A DNA stretch of 64,000 nt, taken from contig JAJFPB010000002.1 in the NCBI GenBank assembly GCA_020881915.1, positions 5,529,001 through 5,593,000 of the forward strand, read 5' to 3'. The position numbers and the translations under genes were made by a program. Positions 35,980 to 46,265 of the stretch are shown piece after piece (the stretch's first letter is position 1; each line of letters begins with the position of its first letter). Source of the DNA: Paramyrothecium sp. XJ0827. Lineage: Eukaryota > Ascomycota > Sordariomycetes > Hypocreales > Stachybotryaceae. Under the pieces are notes generated by a model that made no database searches, was not told the DNA's origin, and was given only the letters and a program-made list of their open reading frames with translations.

Positions 35980-36740
35980 AGCGGGTAATTTTCCGAGGGA
36001 TCTCCTGTTTGGCGTTTGAAACTGTCGGCTTCAAGCCTAGGCAAATTTCTGGCAACGGGAAGGAGGATGAGGGCGGCAACCGCGGCATTCTCTCCGTCCA
36101 GTGCGGCCCGGAATGCTTCGTCAACAAGTTGTTGGATGGGAATGGGACTCTCATACACCGAAACCCCAGCAGCCACAGACTCAAACTGGCTTCTGGCGGC
36201 GTATGTGCCGGCTGCAGCCCACTTTTCGAATGTTTTGACAAGAGCACTGAGCTTGTTCGTTTCACAGTCTGACAACTCTTTCAACGCTTTCCTTTGAATA
36301 TCAATCAGTCGACTCCTCGAGAGGCTTTTTGGGCCCGTCACAGCTACGAACTCGTCCTCGCGGAATTGGCTTGAGTCTGGTCTGAACATGGCAGAATTAG
36401 AAAATAGGGGTGCATGGATAAGAAAGCTGACCCAGTATGAACATGAAGAGATCTCAGTCAAGCGAAGCCATTTGCGATTTACACGCTCTTGGGGAGTAAG
36501 CTGGGCATGAAAACACTCATAAGTTTTATGCCTGATTAACGCTATCATCTCGCCAATCGGCACTTGGACCGACGTATTACTTTCAGCCAGCCACTCGCTA
36601 ACAAAACACCTCAATTGAAACCTTGGCGAATCAGTAGCAGAGCTTATCGCATTGTTTACCACAAGCGAAAGTGATGAAGATTGTATCGCATGTGTTTTCC
36701 GTGACATGCTTGTAGATACCCATTTTCTACTAGAAACCAT
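35943..36740 (-). CDS. Unknown helical protein (265 aa)
   Basis: An open frame with ATG at 36740 and a stop at 35943. It is mainly helical and charged, with segments such as IGEMIALIRHKTYECFHAQL and LIDIQRKALKELSDCETNK, and a small hydrophobic stretch near the C-terminus. No family is recognised. A splice-like segment at 36431-36382 would shift the frame if removed, which argues that it is exonic. It lies just upstream of, and may overlap, the HET gene on the same strand. Associates or regulators encoded beside HET genes are known, but this link is only positional. Confidence 0.5.
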   Translation of the reverse strand: MVSSRKWVSTSMSRKTHAIQSSSLSLVVNNAISSATDSPRFQLRCFVSEWLAESNTSVQVPIGEMIALIRHKTYECFHAQLTPQERVNRKWLRLTEISSCSYWVSFLIHAPLFSNSAMFRPDSSQFREDEFVAVTGPKSLSRSRLIDIQRKALKELSDCETNKLSALVKTFEKWAAAGTYAARSQFESVAAGVSVYESPIPIQQLVDEAFRAALDGENAAVAALILLPVARNLPRLEADSFKRQTGDPSENYPLCSTVHFHLERG

Positions 36741-37762
36741 CTCCCCCAGCGAAGGGGCACTTCTGCTTTCTCGTTGCTGCTAAACCTGACAGTGAGTGCT
36801 TATTGATGCAAGACCCCGTCCAAGCTGGAGAAGTGCCCTGTACTCAACAAGAATATCTCGAATCTAGCCTAGTCTTATGCACGACTGCCAATGGCAGCTT
36901 CCGTCCTCGTAATTCTGGTCAGTACGGCAAGCGGCCTTTTCACCTTGCGGACAAGACTCGTCCGACAAACGCCAACTGCCTTCATGACCCGGAATCGATA
37001 CGAAGGAAACCACTCGCTGCATTTTGGTGTCAAATGTGTCGGTGCAGGCTGAATCGGCTTGAGGACACATATAAACGTTAGCCAGTATCGTGGAGGTGTC
37101 TACTAGTACTTGATGACCACAGGCCAATGAACCTCCCTTTGTTGTCACTACTTCCGCGAAGGAAAGTGTGCACCAGGTTTCCAAGTCTAGCACAGCCTCC
37201 AGGCCTGCACTTGGAAGCAATAATTGCACATTGACTAATGAGGGGATGAGGGGCTGTGTGAGATGCGGCTCTCTAATCTTTAACTGGACAATGAGCTCCC
37301 GCATGATTAAGATACCCACATGCAAGCAGGGTGATTGGTTTCAACAAGCTTGATATGCAGCCACATTTCATTCTTTCCAGCTTGCACTGCCATCATGTCG
37401 TAATCATGAAATTCATCCCGCATAAGTACAGGTAGGCTTGGTCCGAAATTGTGGACTGCTTTTTGTTCCTTTGTTACCAGAGTCAAAACTAAATCTTGCT
37501 GAGATACACGTACAGGAATGACAATATGGCTTTCGTATAGCACTCCACAATTGACTAGACATCCGGCAGATTTGCAAATAGCGTCTACATTTCCCACCTT
37601 ACCTTGCACAGCCGCCTCGCCACCAGGGTGTCGGCGCCATTGCACTACGTCGTTCCGTTTAAACTCCCTGAGAAAAAATCACGATAAAATTATGGTCCGA
37701 TACCTTTCCTGCGCTAAAACCTGAGCATAAGGACATGCAACAATTGCCAACTAGACAACAGT
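36741..37762. other. Intergenic region with unsupported minus-strand frames
   Basis: Two adjoining minus-strand frames (37645-37307 and 37325-36864) are free of stops for more than 100 codons each but have no motifs and no convincing splice that joins them. The 3' end holds the promoter of the plus-strand HET gene. Confidence 0.35.
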
Positions 37763-39595
37763 ATGTCAAGCGAGAACGATTTCGAGTATGAGTACGACAT
37801 ACTTCCACTGGGGCCATTCGCAAGATACATGATCTTGCATCCTGGCAAAGACGACGAGACGTTGGAATGTACGCTTCACACTACATCTCTTGACAACTTG
37901 CCGGACTTCGAGGCAATATCGTATGTTTGGGGCGATCCTTGCAGAGACCAGGTTATATGTTGCGCCCAAAAGAGAATTTACATCACGGCAAACCTTCGTG
38001 ATGCTCTCCGCTTTGTGCGCCTACCTTCGAGGCCACGCACGTTATGGGCCGACTCAATCTGCATACACCAAGCAGACAGAAATGAACAAGGCCATCAAGT
38101 GGCTTTGATGGGTCAGATATATAGCAAGGCCAAGGCCACTCTTGTGTGCCTTGGCAAACACGACGAAGGGCACGCTGCGCACGTCGACGCGCTCGTATCT
38201 CGAGTCAATGCTCGAATCAAAGAGCTACCCCTAAAAGCCCGCTACAACAATGAAAACTCCCCATACATTCCATTGAACGACCCTCTTATGTCTGATCCCG
38301 GTTGGAACTCTACCGAATTTCTACTTCACCATCCCTGGTTCCATCGTCTGTGGGTGGTCCAAGAAGCCGCTGTGGCGACAAAATCTGTCTTGCTTTGGGG
38401 TACGTGGGAGATCGACTGGGTACCATTCTTGTGGACGATTGTTTATGCCGCCGCGTTGGCACCTTCCATCGTAAGGGGATGGTCTACTTGGTTGCCGGAT
38501 CTGCACTGTCTACGCCTCAACTCGAACCCTGATTCATTGCCCCAGGCGCTTCGCACTTTCATGAAGAGATACAAACTGGAAGTTATTGACCTGTTGAGGC
38601 AAGGGCGAGCGTTGGGCGCTACTGAACAGAGAGACCGCATCTATGCTGTGCTCGGGCTTGTAAAGATGGTGTCTGCGGACCAACAAGATTTTGGGATCAC
38701 GCCTGACTACACCCGGTCCGCTCCTGAAATCTTTCACGACTTCGCAGAAAAATATTTGCAAGTCACCAAAAACATAGATCTATTGACTTGTGTTCAGCAC
38801 GATGAACAATCTCTGTTGTCCCGGAATCCATCCTGGGTTCCACAGTGGAGCAACAGTTCAGCCCTTGTCCCTAGCTTACGAGGTATCAAGCAGCTAACAT
38901 CCCAGTCCAATATCATATCGGAGCCAATAGTTCTCGGTGGCGGAAAATTACGGCTTCGAGGTGTTATTTTGGATCATGTAGCTGTTATTTCCGAGCCTTT
39001 CGACGACGACGCAGACAAGGTCAAGGCCCAGGCTGCCCAAACCTGGAACCAACTCAAGAGGTCAGATCTTGACTCTGTATACGCACCAGAAAATCAACAC
39101 CTTGCATTTACTTGGACGCTAGGGGGAGGAAAACGAACAGGTGGATCCGTGGAGCGAGAGAGGGAATCGGAAGCCCAGTACCTGTTCCAGCTTCACCAAC
39201 ACGGCGCGCTTTTTGATGATACCTTACTGGGAGATGTTGAGGCTTGGGGCCAAAAGGACCCCTCACAAGATTTTGCTGCGATGGTGTCCAAGAAGGCTTG
39301 TGACAGGCGTTTCCTCATGACTGGGCGTGGGTATTATGGGCTTGGACCACGCGTGGCTCGAGAGGGTGATGTATGCTGCATCATCTTTGGGGCTCGGGTG
39401 CCGTTTGTTTTGAGAGAAACCAACACAGAAGGCCATTATCAACTTGTGGGCGACGTATACATGACCGCTGAAACCTCAAACGCAGGGTGGTCGGGATGGC
39501 TGGGTTCTAAAAAAGGATTCACGCTATTAGGCCGATCGAACGGCAAGGAATGGACCGCTTGGGGCCTGGCAGAGCAGGACATCGTACTTTGTTAG
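37763..39595 (+). CDS. HET-domain (heterokaryon incompatibility) protein (610 aa)
   Basis: An intronless frame with a full HET domain: the start FEAISYVWGDP at about residues 51-61, then RTLWADSICIHQADRNEQGHQV (about 91-113), and the later HPWFHRLWVVQEA motif. The remaining 400 residues form the typical tail with RDRIYAVLGLV and a C-terminal region ending in VPFVLRETNTEGHYQLVGDVYM, common to this HET subfamily. No NACHT or WD repeats. The gene is the second HET gene here, in a different subfamily from the one at 34023-35979. Function in non-self recognition and cell death is assumed from the domain. Confidence 0.88.
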   Translation: MSSENDFEYEYDILPLGPFARYMILHPGKDDETLECTLHTTSLDNLPDFEAISYVWGDPCRDQVICCAQKRIYITANLRDALRFVRLPSRPRTLWADSICIHQADRNEQGHQVALMGQIYSKAKATLVCLGKHDEGHAAHVDALVSRVNARIKELPLKARYNNENSPYIPLNDPLMSDPGWNSTEFLLHHPWFHRLWVVQEAAVATKSVLLWGTWEIDWVPFLWTIVYAAALAPSIVRGWSTWLPDLHCLRLNSNPDSLPQALRTFMKRYKLEVIDLLRQGRALGATEQRDRIYAVLGLVKMVSADQQDFGITPDYTRSAPEIFHDFAEKYLQVTKNIDLLTCVQHDEQSLLSRNPSWVPQWSNSSALVPSLRGIKQLTSQSNIISEPIVLGGGKLRLRGVILDHVAVISEPFDDDADKVKAQAAQTWNQLKRSDLDSVYAPENQHLAFTWTLGGGKRTGGSVERERESEAQYLFQLHQHGALFDDTLLGDVEAWGQKDPSQDFAAMVSKKACDRRFLMTGRGYYGLGPRVAREGDVCCIIFGARVPFVLRETNTEGHYQLVGDVYMTAETSNAGWSGWLGSKKGFTLLGRSNGKEWTAWGLAEQDIVLC

Positions 39596-40311
39596 AAGCT
39601 AGTTTAGGAGCATTCCACTCGCGCATCTGAAGGACAGAGGTGATTTCTCGTGTCTTCACTGAGGTCTTGGAATGGATTCGCTTCGCTAAGAACTTGGGCA
39701 AGTCGGTGGGACCACGAGCAATAAATGCGGGCGTTGCAGAACCCTCTTTTAGGCAGACCTGCGAGACTTCTCAAAGCCATCGTGTCGCAGCAGCGATAAA
39801 ATTTTCATAAACCCGGCAAGGGTGGCTCGGACGTTCTGTGAGGCTAATCTTACAGAGCCGCATCGTGAATTAGCCGCCAAGCAATCATTCGTCACAATTG
39901 CACCACGGGGAGAAACTCATGTCGGTTCCTGAAAGCTTGACCCAAACAGATCATTTCCTAGTCCCAAAATGGCTTGCCTACTCAATGCGGCTGACATGAG
40001 TCTCCACGGGTTTAGCAGAGAACCAATAATCATATCGACTCCGAAAGAATTGCTCCGGCTGACTTGGGTCCGAGACTTGCAATGCATGGATGTGAGTCTC
40101 GGAGCGCGCCGCATATCCGCGGAGTTGTCAGCCGCATCTCGGGACACCTATGAATAGATAAAGAATATATTCTCCTGATCTTGGCACTCCAGCACCTAGA
40201 TAGCCACACTTTCGAGCTCGATAGTAACCCGCTCCGATACGCAGTGTCTACCCCCAACACGCTCTACTTCTACCAGGAGTCATTTCGTTCTTTTCATTCT
40301 CCAGGAACATC
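39596..40311. other. Intergenic region, no supported gene
   Basis: About 700 bases with only short overlapping frames. Five-prime flank of the GPI-type protein. Confidence 0.45.
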
Positions 40312-40932
40312 ATGCAGTCCGCCATCACACTCTTGGCAGTGCTAGTCACGGCACACACGGCCATCGCCGACACAGTTCCTGTCAACACGGCTGCCGTCAA
40401 TGTGGCCGCCGCTCATCAGGAAGCCCGTCACGGAATTGTGCCTGAAGCCCCCCTTCCAACGGGAGATGTTCGACGAAGCGTGGAGGACGACATCAAACAG
40501 GAATCCTGTCTAAACAGCGTAATAGGGAACCTGATGCCTCCAATGCCCGACAATACACGAATCAGTGACTGGGCCTATCAAGCTGGAGAGATTGACCAAT
40601 GTACCATTACGGTCCCTGCAAGCATCTCGTCCGACATCACTAGCTACCTGTCGGCATTGACGCACTGGTACGAGACTCTTGAAGACAAAGCGGCCAAGCA
40701 GTCAGACTGCGGTATGTCGAACTTCACGCTGCCTATGATGGTGGCCTGTTCGACCAGCCGCACCGTGGTTTTCACCGACAGCTCCGAAGCAACCGCAACG
40801 GAGTCCGTCTATCCTCCTTTCAGCGGGTTTCCTAATGACCTGCTAGCGATTGGCGTTGCACCGCGTAATGGTGGAATGGCCGCTCTTGGATTAGCTATCG
40901 CCGGTGTTGTTGCTGCTGTTATTGCCTTTTGA
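40312..40932 (+). CDS. Probable GPI-anchored cell-surface protein (206 aa)
   Basis: A signal peptide covers MQSAITLLAVLVTAHTAIA (cleavage near residue 19). The middle part is Ala/Ser/Thr-rich with four cysteines and an NFT glycosylation site. The C-terminus has the GPI-signal layout: small residues (RNGG, about 185-188) followed by a hydrophobic tail (MAALGLAIAGVVAAVIAF). So it is probably displayed on the plasma membrane or wall. No domain is recognised. Intronless. Confidence 0.75.
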   Translation: MQSAITLLAVLVTAHTAIADTVPVNTAAVNVAAAHQEARHGIVPEAPLPTGDVRRSVEDDIKQESCLNSVIGNLMPPMPDNTRISDWAYQAGEIDQCTITVPASISSDITSYLSALTHWYETLEDKAAKQSDCGMSNFTLPMMVACSTSRTVVFTDSSEATATESVYPPFSGFPNDLLAIGVAPRNGGMAALGLAIAGVVAAVIAF

Positions 40933-41125
40933 GTTCTTATTCTGAACGGTGTGGACGGCTACTTGAGGATATTGGGAATGGAGTCGTGTTCAAAATCTTC
41001 GTGGAAAACTTCTCGTGCAGTTTTAATCAAGCATAGAATTATGTGATGCTCGGAGTATTTACTATTGCATGTCTGGTGCCTATGCCCTGCTCAAGTCTCA
41101 ATGTTTTTTATGACAGTGGAATCAT

Positions 41126-42967
41126 CTAGGTTTCTTTGGCACCAATTGCCCTGTTTTGCTCGTTGTGCCTTAGATCATCCTGTCGCTGTTCTTCCACGCT
41201 CTTGTCATCGTTATCGGAGAGCGGCCCTTCAAACACTTCTCGGATCTCCTCCAGAGTTCTGCCCTTTGTTTCGGGAAATAAGAACCAGATGATAATGAAA
41301 ATAGCACCTAGAAGGCAGCAAAACACAGTATAGTATCTCCACGAAATGGCCTTCATGGCGATTGGATGCACTTGGGCACCCAAGAGGAGGCCAACACAGG
41401 CTGTAATGTATGCGACAGATAGCCCGCGACCGCGAAGCGTGAATGGAAATATCTCTACCGTATAGGCTTGGAGGAAGGGCACCCAAGCAATATTGTAGAA
41501 GAGCATGAAAATGAAAATGAAAACGACAACGGCGCGGGAAACTATTTGGCTGTGGTTTCTGGTGTAGAGGGAGGTTAGGCCGGTCCAAACGATGAAGCTT
41601 GCAAGCATGCCAGCAGTCGAGACGAGAAAGAGTGGACGGCGGCCGAATCGATCAACCATCATAGCTCCCAGGAATACTGCGGTAAGCCAATTGTAAATTT
41701 GTAAGATGCCGTTCAAGAACGTCTGATCCTTGGCTTCAGTAATGCCGATCGTGTTCAACACGATGGTCAGATAATATGACAGCAATGTGACGCCAGTCCA
41801 TTGCGAGAACCATCCTACGAGCACTGCAATAAGGGTGCGTTTTCGGTTTGGTGCACCGCGTAGCATGGCGAGCCAGGAAGCTCCAGACAGCTCGCGGGCT
41901 TCCGTGTCGAGAGCTTGTCGAATTTCATAGATCTCATAGTCCACAAGTGGGCTTTTGGAATCTCCGCCGGCGTGGTACGTCTTCAGGATCTTGCGGGCAT
42001 CTTCCTTGCGATTTTTCGAGACAAGCCATCTAGAAATGAATCAGTCAGCACTGGAACTTGGGCTACGAACGAGGAATGTTTTGGTAGGCGTCGCTAACCT
42101 AGGAGATTCTGGAACGAAGTACAATCCTGCAAGTTGAAGGGATGGAATAGCGCCTTGAAGTAGGCAAGGAGTTCGCCAGCTCCAGTTCGAGCTTATCAAC
42201 CTAAACGTTGCGAAGGTGCTCCAAGCAGCACATACAGCGCCCAGAAGCTTCCGAGACCAAAACATAAGCCTATATTCAGGATCGGGAAAATAGAAGAGTT
42301 GACCTACGTAAAAGGTGTTGTAAAGCGCTGTGATTTTGCCTCGATGTGTTGGGTATGCGACTTCTGCAATGAGGATTGGGCTGGGTTGACTGATGAACAT
42401 GGTACCGCAACCCAGCAAGGCTCTTGCAGTCACAAATACTGTCAGATTGCGCGCCAAGGCCTGCATGATAGCGAAGCTGATGCAGGTCACCAGTCCTATG
42501 AATAGTGGAACCTTACGTCCCCAACGCTCCGAGACATAGGTAACCATGACGATACCGACGAGTTTGCCCAAGGGGTAGATGGCGTTCATTAGGCCAAGCT
42601 GGGCTCCCTCAGGGTGGTCGAAGAATTCTCGCCATTGCGGCAGGCTCTGAAGCCCGTTCATCATCGAGCCTAGTAAGCGAGTAAGAGACAGAAGGTGTAA
42701 TTAAGAGCAATGGAGACGTACCATCATAGCCTAGGGTAGTCGAGGACAGGAGAGGCACAAGAAGAAGTAAGTTGAGCTTAAGCAAATGTCCAGTTCGATA
42801 CCATGGTTTTGGATCGCTCGGAAGAAGCTGCAAGAAATGGCAGATAGATCAGCAAGGAATCCGCGTAGCAGATTTATCTAGATGCGACTTACAGCTGCCA
42901 AAGCTGGGCCGACAGTTGACTCAGCTTGCTGCTCTTTGTAGTTATCCTTATGTTTAGAGAAATTCAT
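41126..42967 (-). CDS. MFS sugar transporter, five exons (531 aa)
   Basis: Exons: 42967-42893, 42827-42722, 42669-42308, 42247-42099, 42029-41126; introns 52-69 nt; 532 codons in frame. Sugar-porter signatures: SERWGRKV after helix 2, VPESPRWL rebuilt across intron 4, VDRFGRRP after helix 8, and FLFPETKGRTLEEI at the C-terminus. The start MNFSKHKDNYKEQQAES gives the usual hydrophilic N-terminus before the first helix (LNLLLLVPLLSSTTLGYDG). The pattern fits the fungal lactose/hexose permease-like group. Not closely similar in sequence to the transporter at 14371. It may have nothing to do with the NRPS, though transporters are common in such clusters. Confidence 0.87.
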
Positions 42968-44352
42968 GATTGAGTGACCATATCACCAACTTCGAAGCCA
43001 AGAAATACGTCTCAAAATTTGTGCTGGACGCGAACAAGCGTGGATGTCACTGTTTTAAGTACGTCCAAACCTCACTGACCAGAGAACCATTGTCATGTTC
43101 CTTATCAAGAGTAATGATAATACCAGCCTCCGAGAGATGACCTAAAGCTTCCATCATGTCGGTCTAGACCATATAGAGAATGCATGCCCCAAGCCTTTGC
43201 TCGCACTCACCTAAACCGTTACATAATTAACGTCATTATTTGGGGTGACAGGTTTCAGCCAGGTCTTGGCTCACATATGCTTCTTGAAAATCATGGCGCA
43301 CAACCGCTTGCCACTCGGCGAAACACATCACAAAATCAGCAGAGGGCCTCTTCGAGACCATTGTTTCATGTGCAATCACAATGCTTGGGGGTTCGCTGAT
43401 AATGGCAAAGGCCGAGTTCAGGCCTCGCAACGCATGTGCTTTAGTAGCACTTCACAATCATTGAGACACCAGGAATGCTGCGACCTCGGGAGGTTGGAGA
43501 AGCCACAGGCTGGAACATTCGTTAAAGGAATGCTATTAACGCGACGTGTACTTAACTCGCTGTCGTTTATCATGACATGGTGGCATCAGAATGGTCCGAG
43601 AAGCAGTCTTGGTCTCAAGTGTTGATAAGATCATCCGAAAAGCCACACACGGTCGCATACAATCACATCCCATTGGCGAGATACTTTGAAGAATCTTGCC
43701 TGCGTTCGCGCTCGAGGCTCGCGCATTTCATCATGGTTCGATTGAAGTCTGCAGTTGTCGAGTAAGGGAGGGTCGGTGGCTGAACACCATTATGTCATTA
43801 AGAGTTGCGTCATCTGTATCACAAGCTTTGCAATTCACAGTCTTCGGCAATAAATGAAGTTGGTGCGAAGCTCACATGAGAGCAGAGAGCATGGCAAGTT
43901 GTTCACAATACCTAGAGACGGACGTCATCCAGATTGCCCTGCCTCAGCGTGATCATGCCTATTCCATTTAGGGTCCAGGTCCAAGCACAGTTGCAGTCGC
44001 GCGGGCGTGCTGGAGCTCATTTGTTCTCCTTCATCGAATTATCCTGGGCAGGCCTAAGACGCGGCGTAAGATGGGCTGTGTGCCTTCCATGACGCCGATC
44101 ACTGAACGCATTCATAACCTCCAATACGCTACTACACAATGTGGCCTCCTATTGGTGGAGCCCTCTAGCTTGGCTACCAAAGAATCTGCTTGGAGCGTAA
44201 GCGCACGAGCGCCGGTTCTTCGCCGATCGGCTTCCCCTCACTGCTTCATTTTCATCACGCCTGGCTTCCATTTCCGTGCGACGTCTTCCCATACTTCCCT
44301 TCTCCTATCCTCCATTCTATCAATTCAAGACTTCCGCTAGAAAGTCAGCAAC
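42968..44352. other. Intergenic region, no supported gene
   Basis: About 1.4 kb with only short overlapping frames; divergent promoters for the transporter and the ABM-like gene should lie here. Confidence 0.45.
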
Positions 44353-44727
44353 ATGGTCTACACGATCACCGTCCACCTTTACGCCAACTCCCACCCCGAT
44401 TCCATCGATAGGATCAAGGCCAAGCTCACTGAGGCTTCGCGTGTCTACGTCAACGACAAGGAGACGCTCAATTGGTTCGTCATGCAAGATGTCCACGATC
44501 CACGTGCATTCACAATCGTTGAGCGCTTCGAAAATGAAGCTGTAGGCGTCTCCCATTTGCAGCCATGGTATCAGAATCACTGACGGGAGCAGAGCCAGAA
44601 ATACCATCTTGAGAATCCTTACTGGAAAACATTCGATCCGTATGTCATCCCGCTCCTGGAAAGGCCAATGGACTTGAGGAGACACGAAGAGCTCGACACC
44701 TCAAAGGATGTTGTGGTGCCAGAGTAG
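44353..44727 (+). CDS. Small ABM-like dimeric alpha-beta-barrel protein (107 aa)
   Basis: Exons 44353-44541 and 44593-44727. The 51-nt intron (GTAGGC...CACTGAC...GGAGCAG) removes an in-frame TGA at 44581 and joins FENEA to SQKYHLENPYWKTF. The whole protein then reads as a ferredoxin-like, antibiotic-biosynthesis-monooxygenase (ABM) type fold: strand VYTITVHLYA, helix, strand NWFVMQDVHDPRAFTIVERFE, then a helix beginning SQKYHLENPYW, and the end DPYVIPLL. Without the splice it would end early at 76 residues. Such proteins include cofactor-free oxygenases and also simple binding proteins. It is the closest gene to the NRPS, tail to tail, 300 bases away, so a role in the pathway is possible but not shown. 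Confidence 0.85.
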
Positions 44728-45025
44728 CAGGTCGGCAAAAGCGTGGACTGGAGAGGAGCGTGAAGAAACACCCGGACGAGCGGCCGCTCGGAAATCACGG
44801 GATATCAAAAGTCTAGAATGAACCTTTATAACTATGAATTAGACTAAAGTATCAAAGCCACCGGTCCCTTGTCCTACCCCGGAGAGAACGCCACGAACAA
44901 TATCTTCATAAATGACCACCCCGTGACAAAATGAAATACTAAAGAGATTTTTGGCGCCGAGCCTACACAGAAACGCCCAAAGAAAAATAGTAAACAAAAG
45001 AAACCATCGAACCAAATCGAAAATT
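44728..45025. other. Convergent 3' region between ABM-like gene and NRPS
   Basis: About 300 bases between two stop codons; nothing coding is seen. Confidence 0.5.
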
Positions 45026-46265
45026 TTATGATGTCTCCTTGCGCTCGGCCATCTGCTCTATAATGACACAAAGATTCTCCAAGATGGCATTTGCCGTATT
45101 TTCGTTCATGACATGTGAGTTGCTGGACAGCCTGACCTTCAGACGGTCTGCAACGGGATGGAAGATGACGTGCATCGAGGGAGTTGAAGGCGGGACAAGA
45201 TCGGCATTCTCGAAAAACTCAATCTTCGAATCTGTGTCCTCAAATCGGAACGTTGGATGTTCGTCTATGTTCTGGTATTGAATCACAGAGTCCAATTGCG
45301 TGCCGGCAGGCCAATCGGTGCAGTGCTTGGCAATATCGCTAAAGTCCAACGAGTCTGCTTCGCCAAGGCTGAGGGACTGTTCTTGAACAAGCTCCAGCAG
45401 CTCAGTGGGAGAGCTGCAGGACGAAAGATCGACGCGGACGGGAATGAAGTTGACGCAGGGGCCTACAACGTCTTCAACTCCTTGCAGCGCAGAGTTGCGA
45501 CCGGCACCGAGATAAGTGTACGTGACGTCTTTCTGTCCAGTCATTTGTGCGAGTAGAAGGGCCCAACAGGCACTCGCCAGTGAAGCATGCGTGACATTGC
45601 CTGTGAGGCGTGGCAGCTTTGTCTCTTTCTCTGCTGACAGGAGCACAGGCACAGAGCTTGTTGCAATCTGCTGCTGAGGGAGCTTTGCGCGGAGGTTTGT
45701 CAGGCTTGAACCATCGAGTAACTCTTGCCAATAGACGACCGACTTCTCTTTCCTGACGGCAGCGTACGACAAGAATTTGGAGTAATCGGGCCGGTCGTAG
45801 ATGTCCATTCCCTTGTACCCAGCAATGAGAGCTTGGAAGATGGCGGGGAGAGAGAAGCCGTCGTACTGGGCGTGTGAAATTCGCAAAAGCAGTCGAACAC
45901 CGGCCGTTTCATGCTCGAAGAGGGTGATTGCAAGTGGGGAATCAGTGACAATAAAGTTTCGGTTGTCCTGATGGCAGAAAGCTCTGCAAATCACTTCCAA
46001 GTCTCCGTTCACCTTGATACTGTCCAGTGATGGTTCGACACTGCGCTGTATGACCTGGTAGTACGTTCCAAGCAGTGGCAAGAAGCGCGCCCTGAGGATC
46101 GGGAACTTCTGAAGAACCGCGGTGTAGCTCTCCTTGAAGCGAGCGACATCCAACGTGGGACCTACATCAAGCCAGACATACTGGCAGAATTGACCACCCT
46201 CGTCGACGCCGCTGACGACGCAGTTCTTCTGGAACGTGGTCAGAGGCAGGATGTCCTCGACGGCA
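45026..46265 (-). other. NRPS terminal condensation domain (C_T)
   Basis: Begins at EDILPLTTFQKN. The catalytic motif SHAQYDGFS (near 45860-45887) is the SHxxYDGxS form used by fungal terminal C domains that release the peptide by macrocyclisation. The frame ends in ERKETS and a TAA stop. Contains the expected late VGPCVNFIPVRV segment. Confidence 0.88.

Noticed and set aside
36864..37645. Two adjoining minus-strand frames as one gene
   Set aside because: No plausible intron joins them and no domain is visible.
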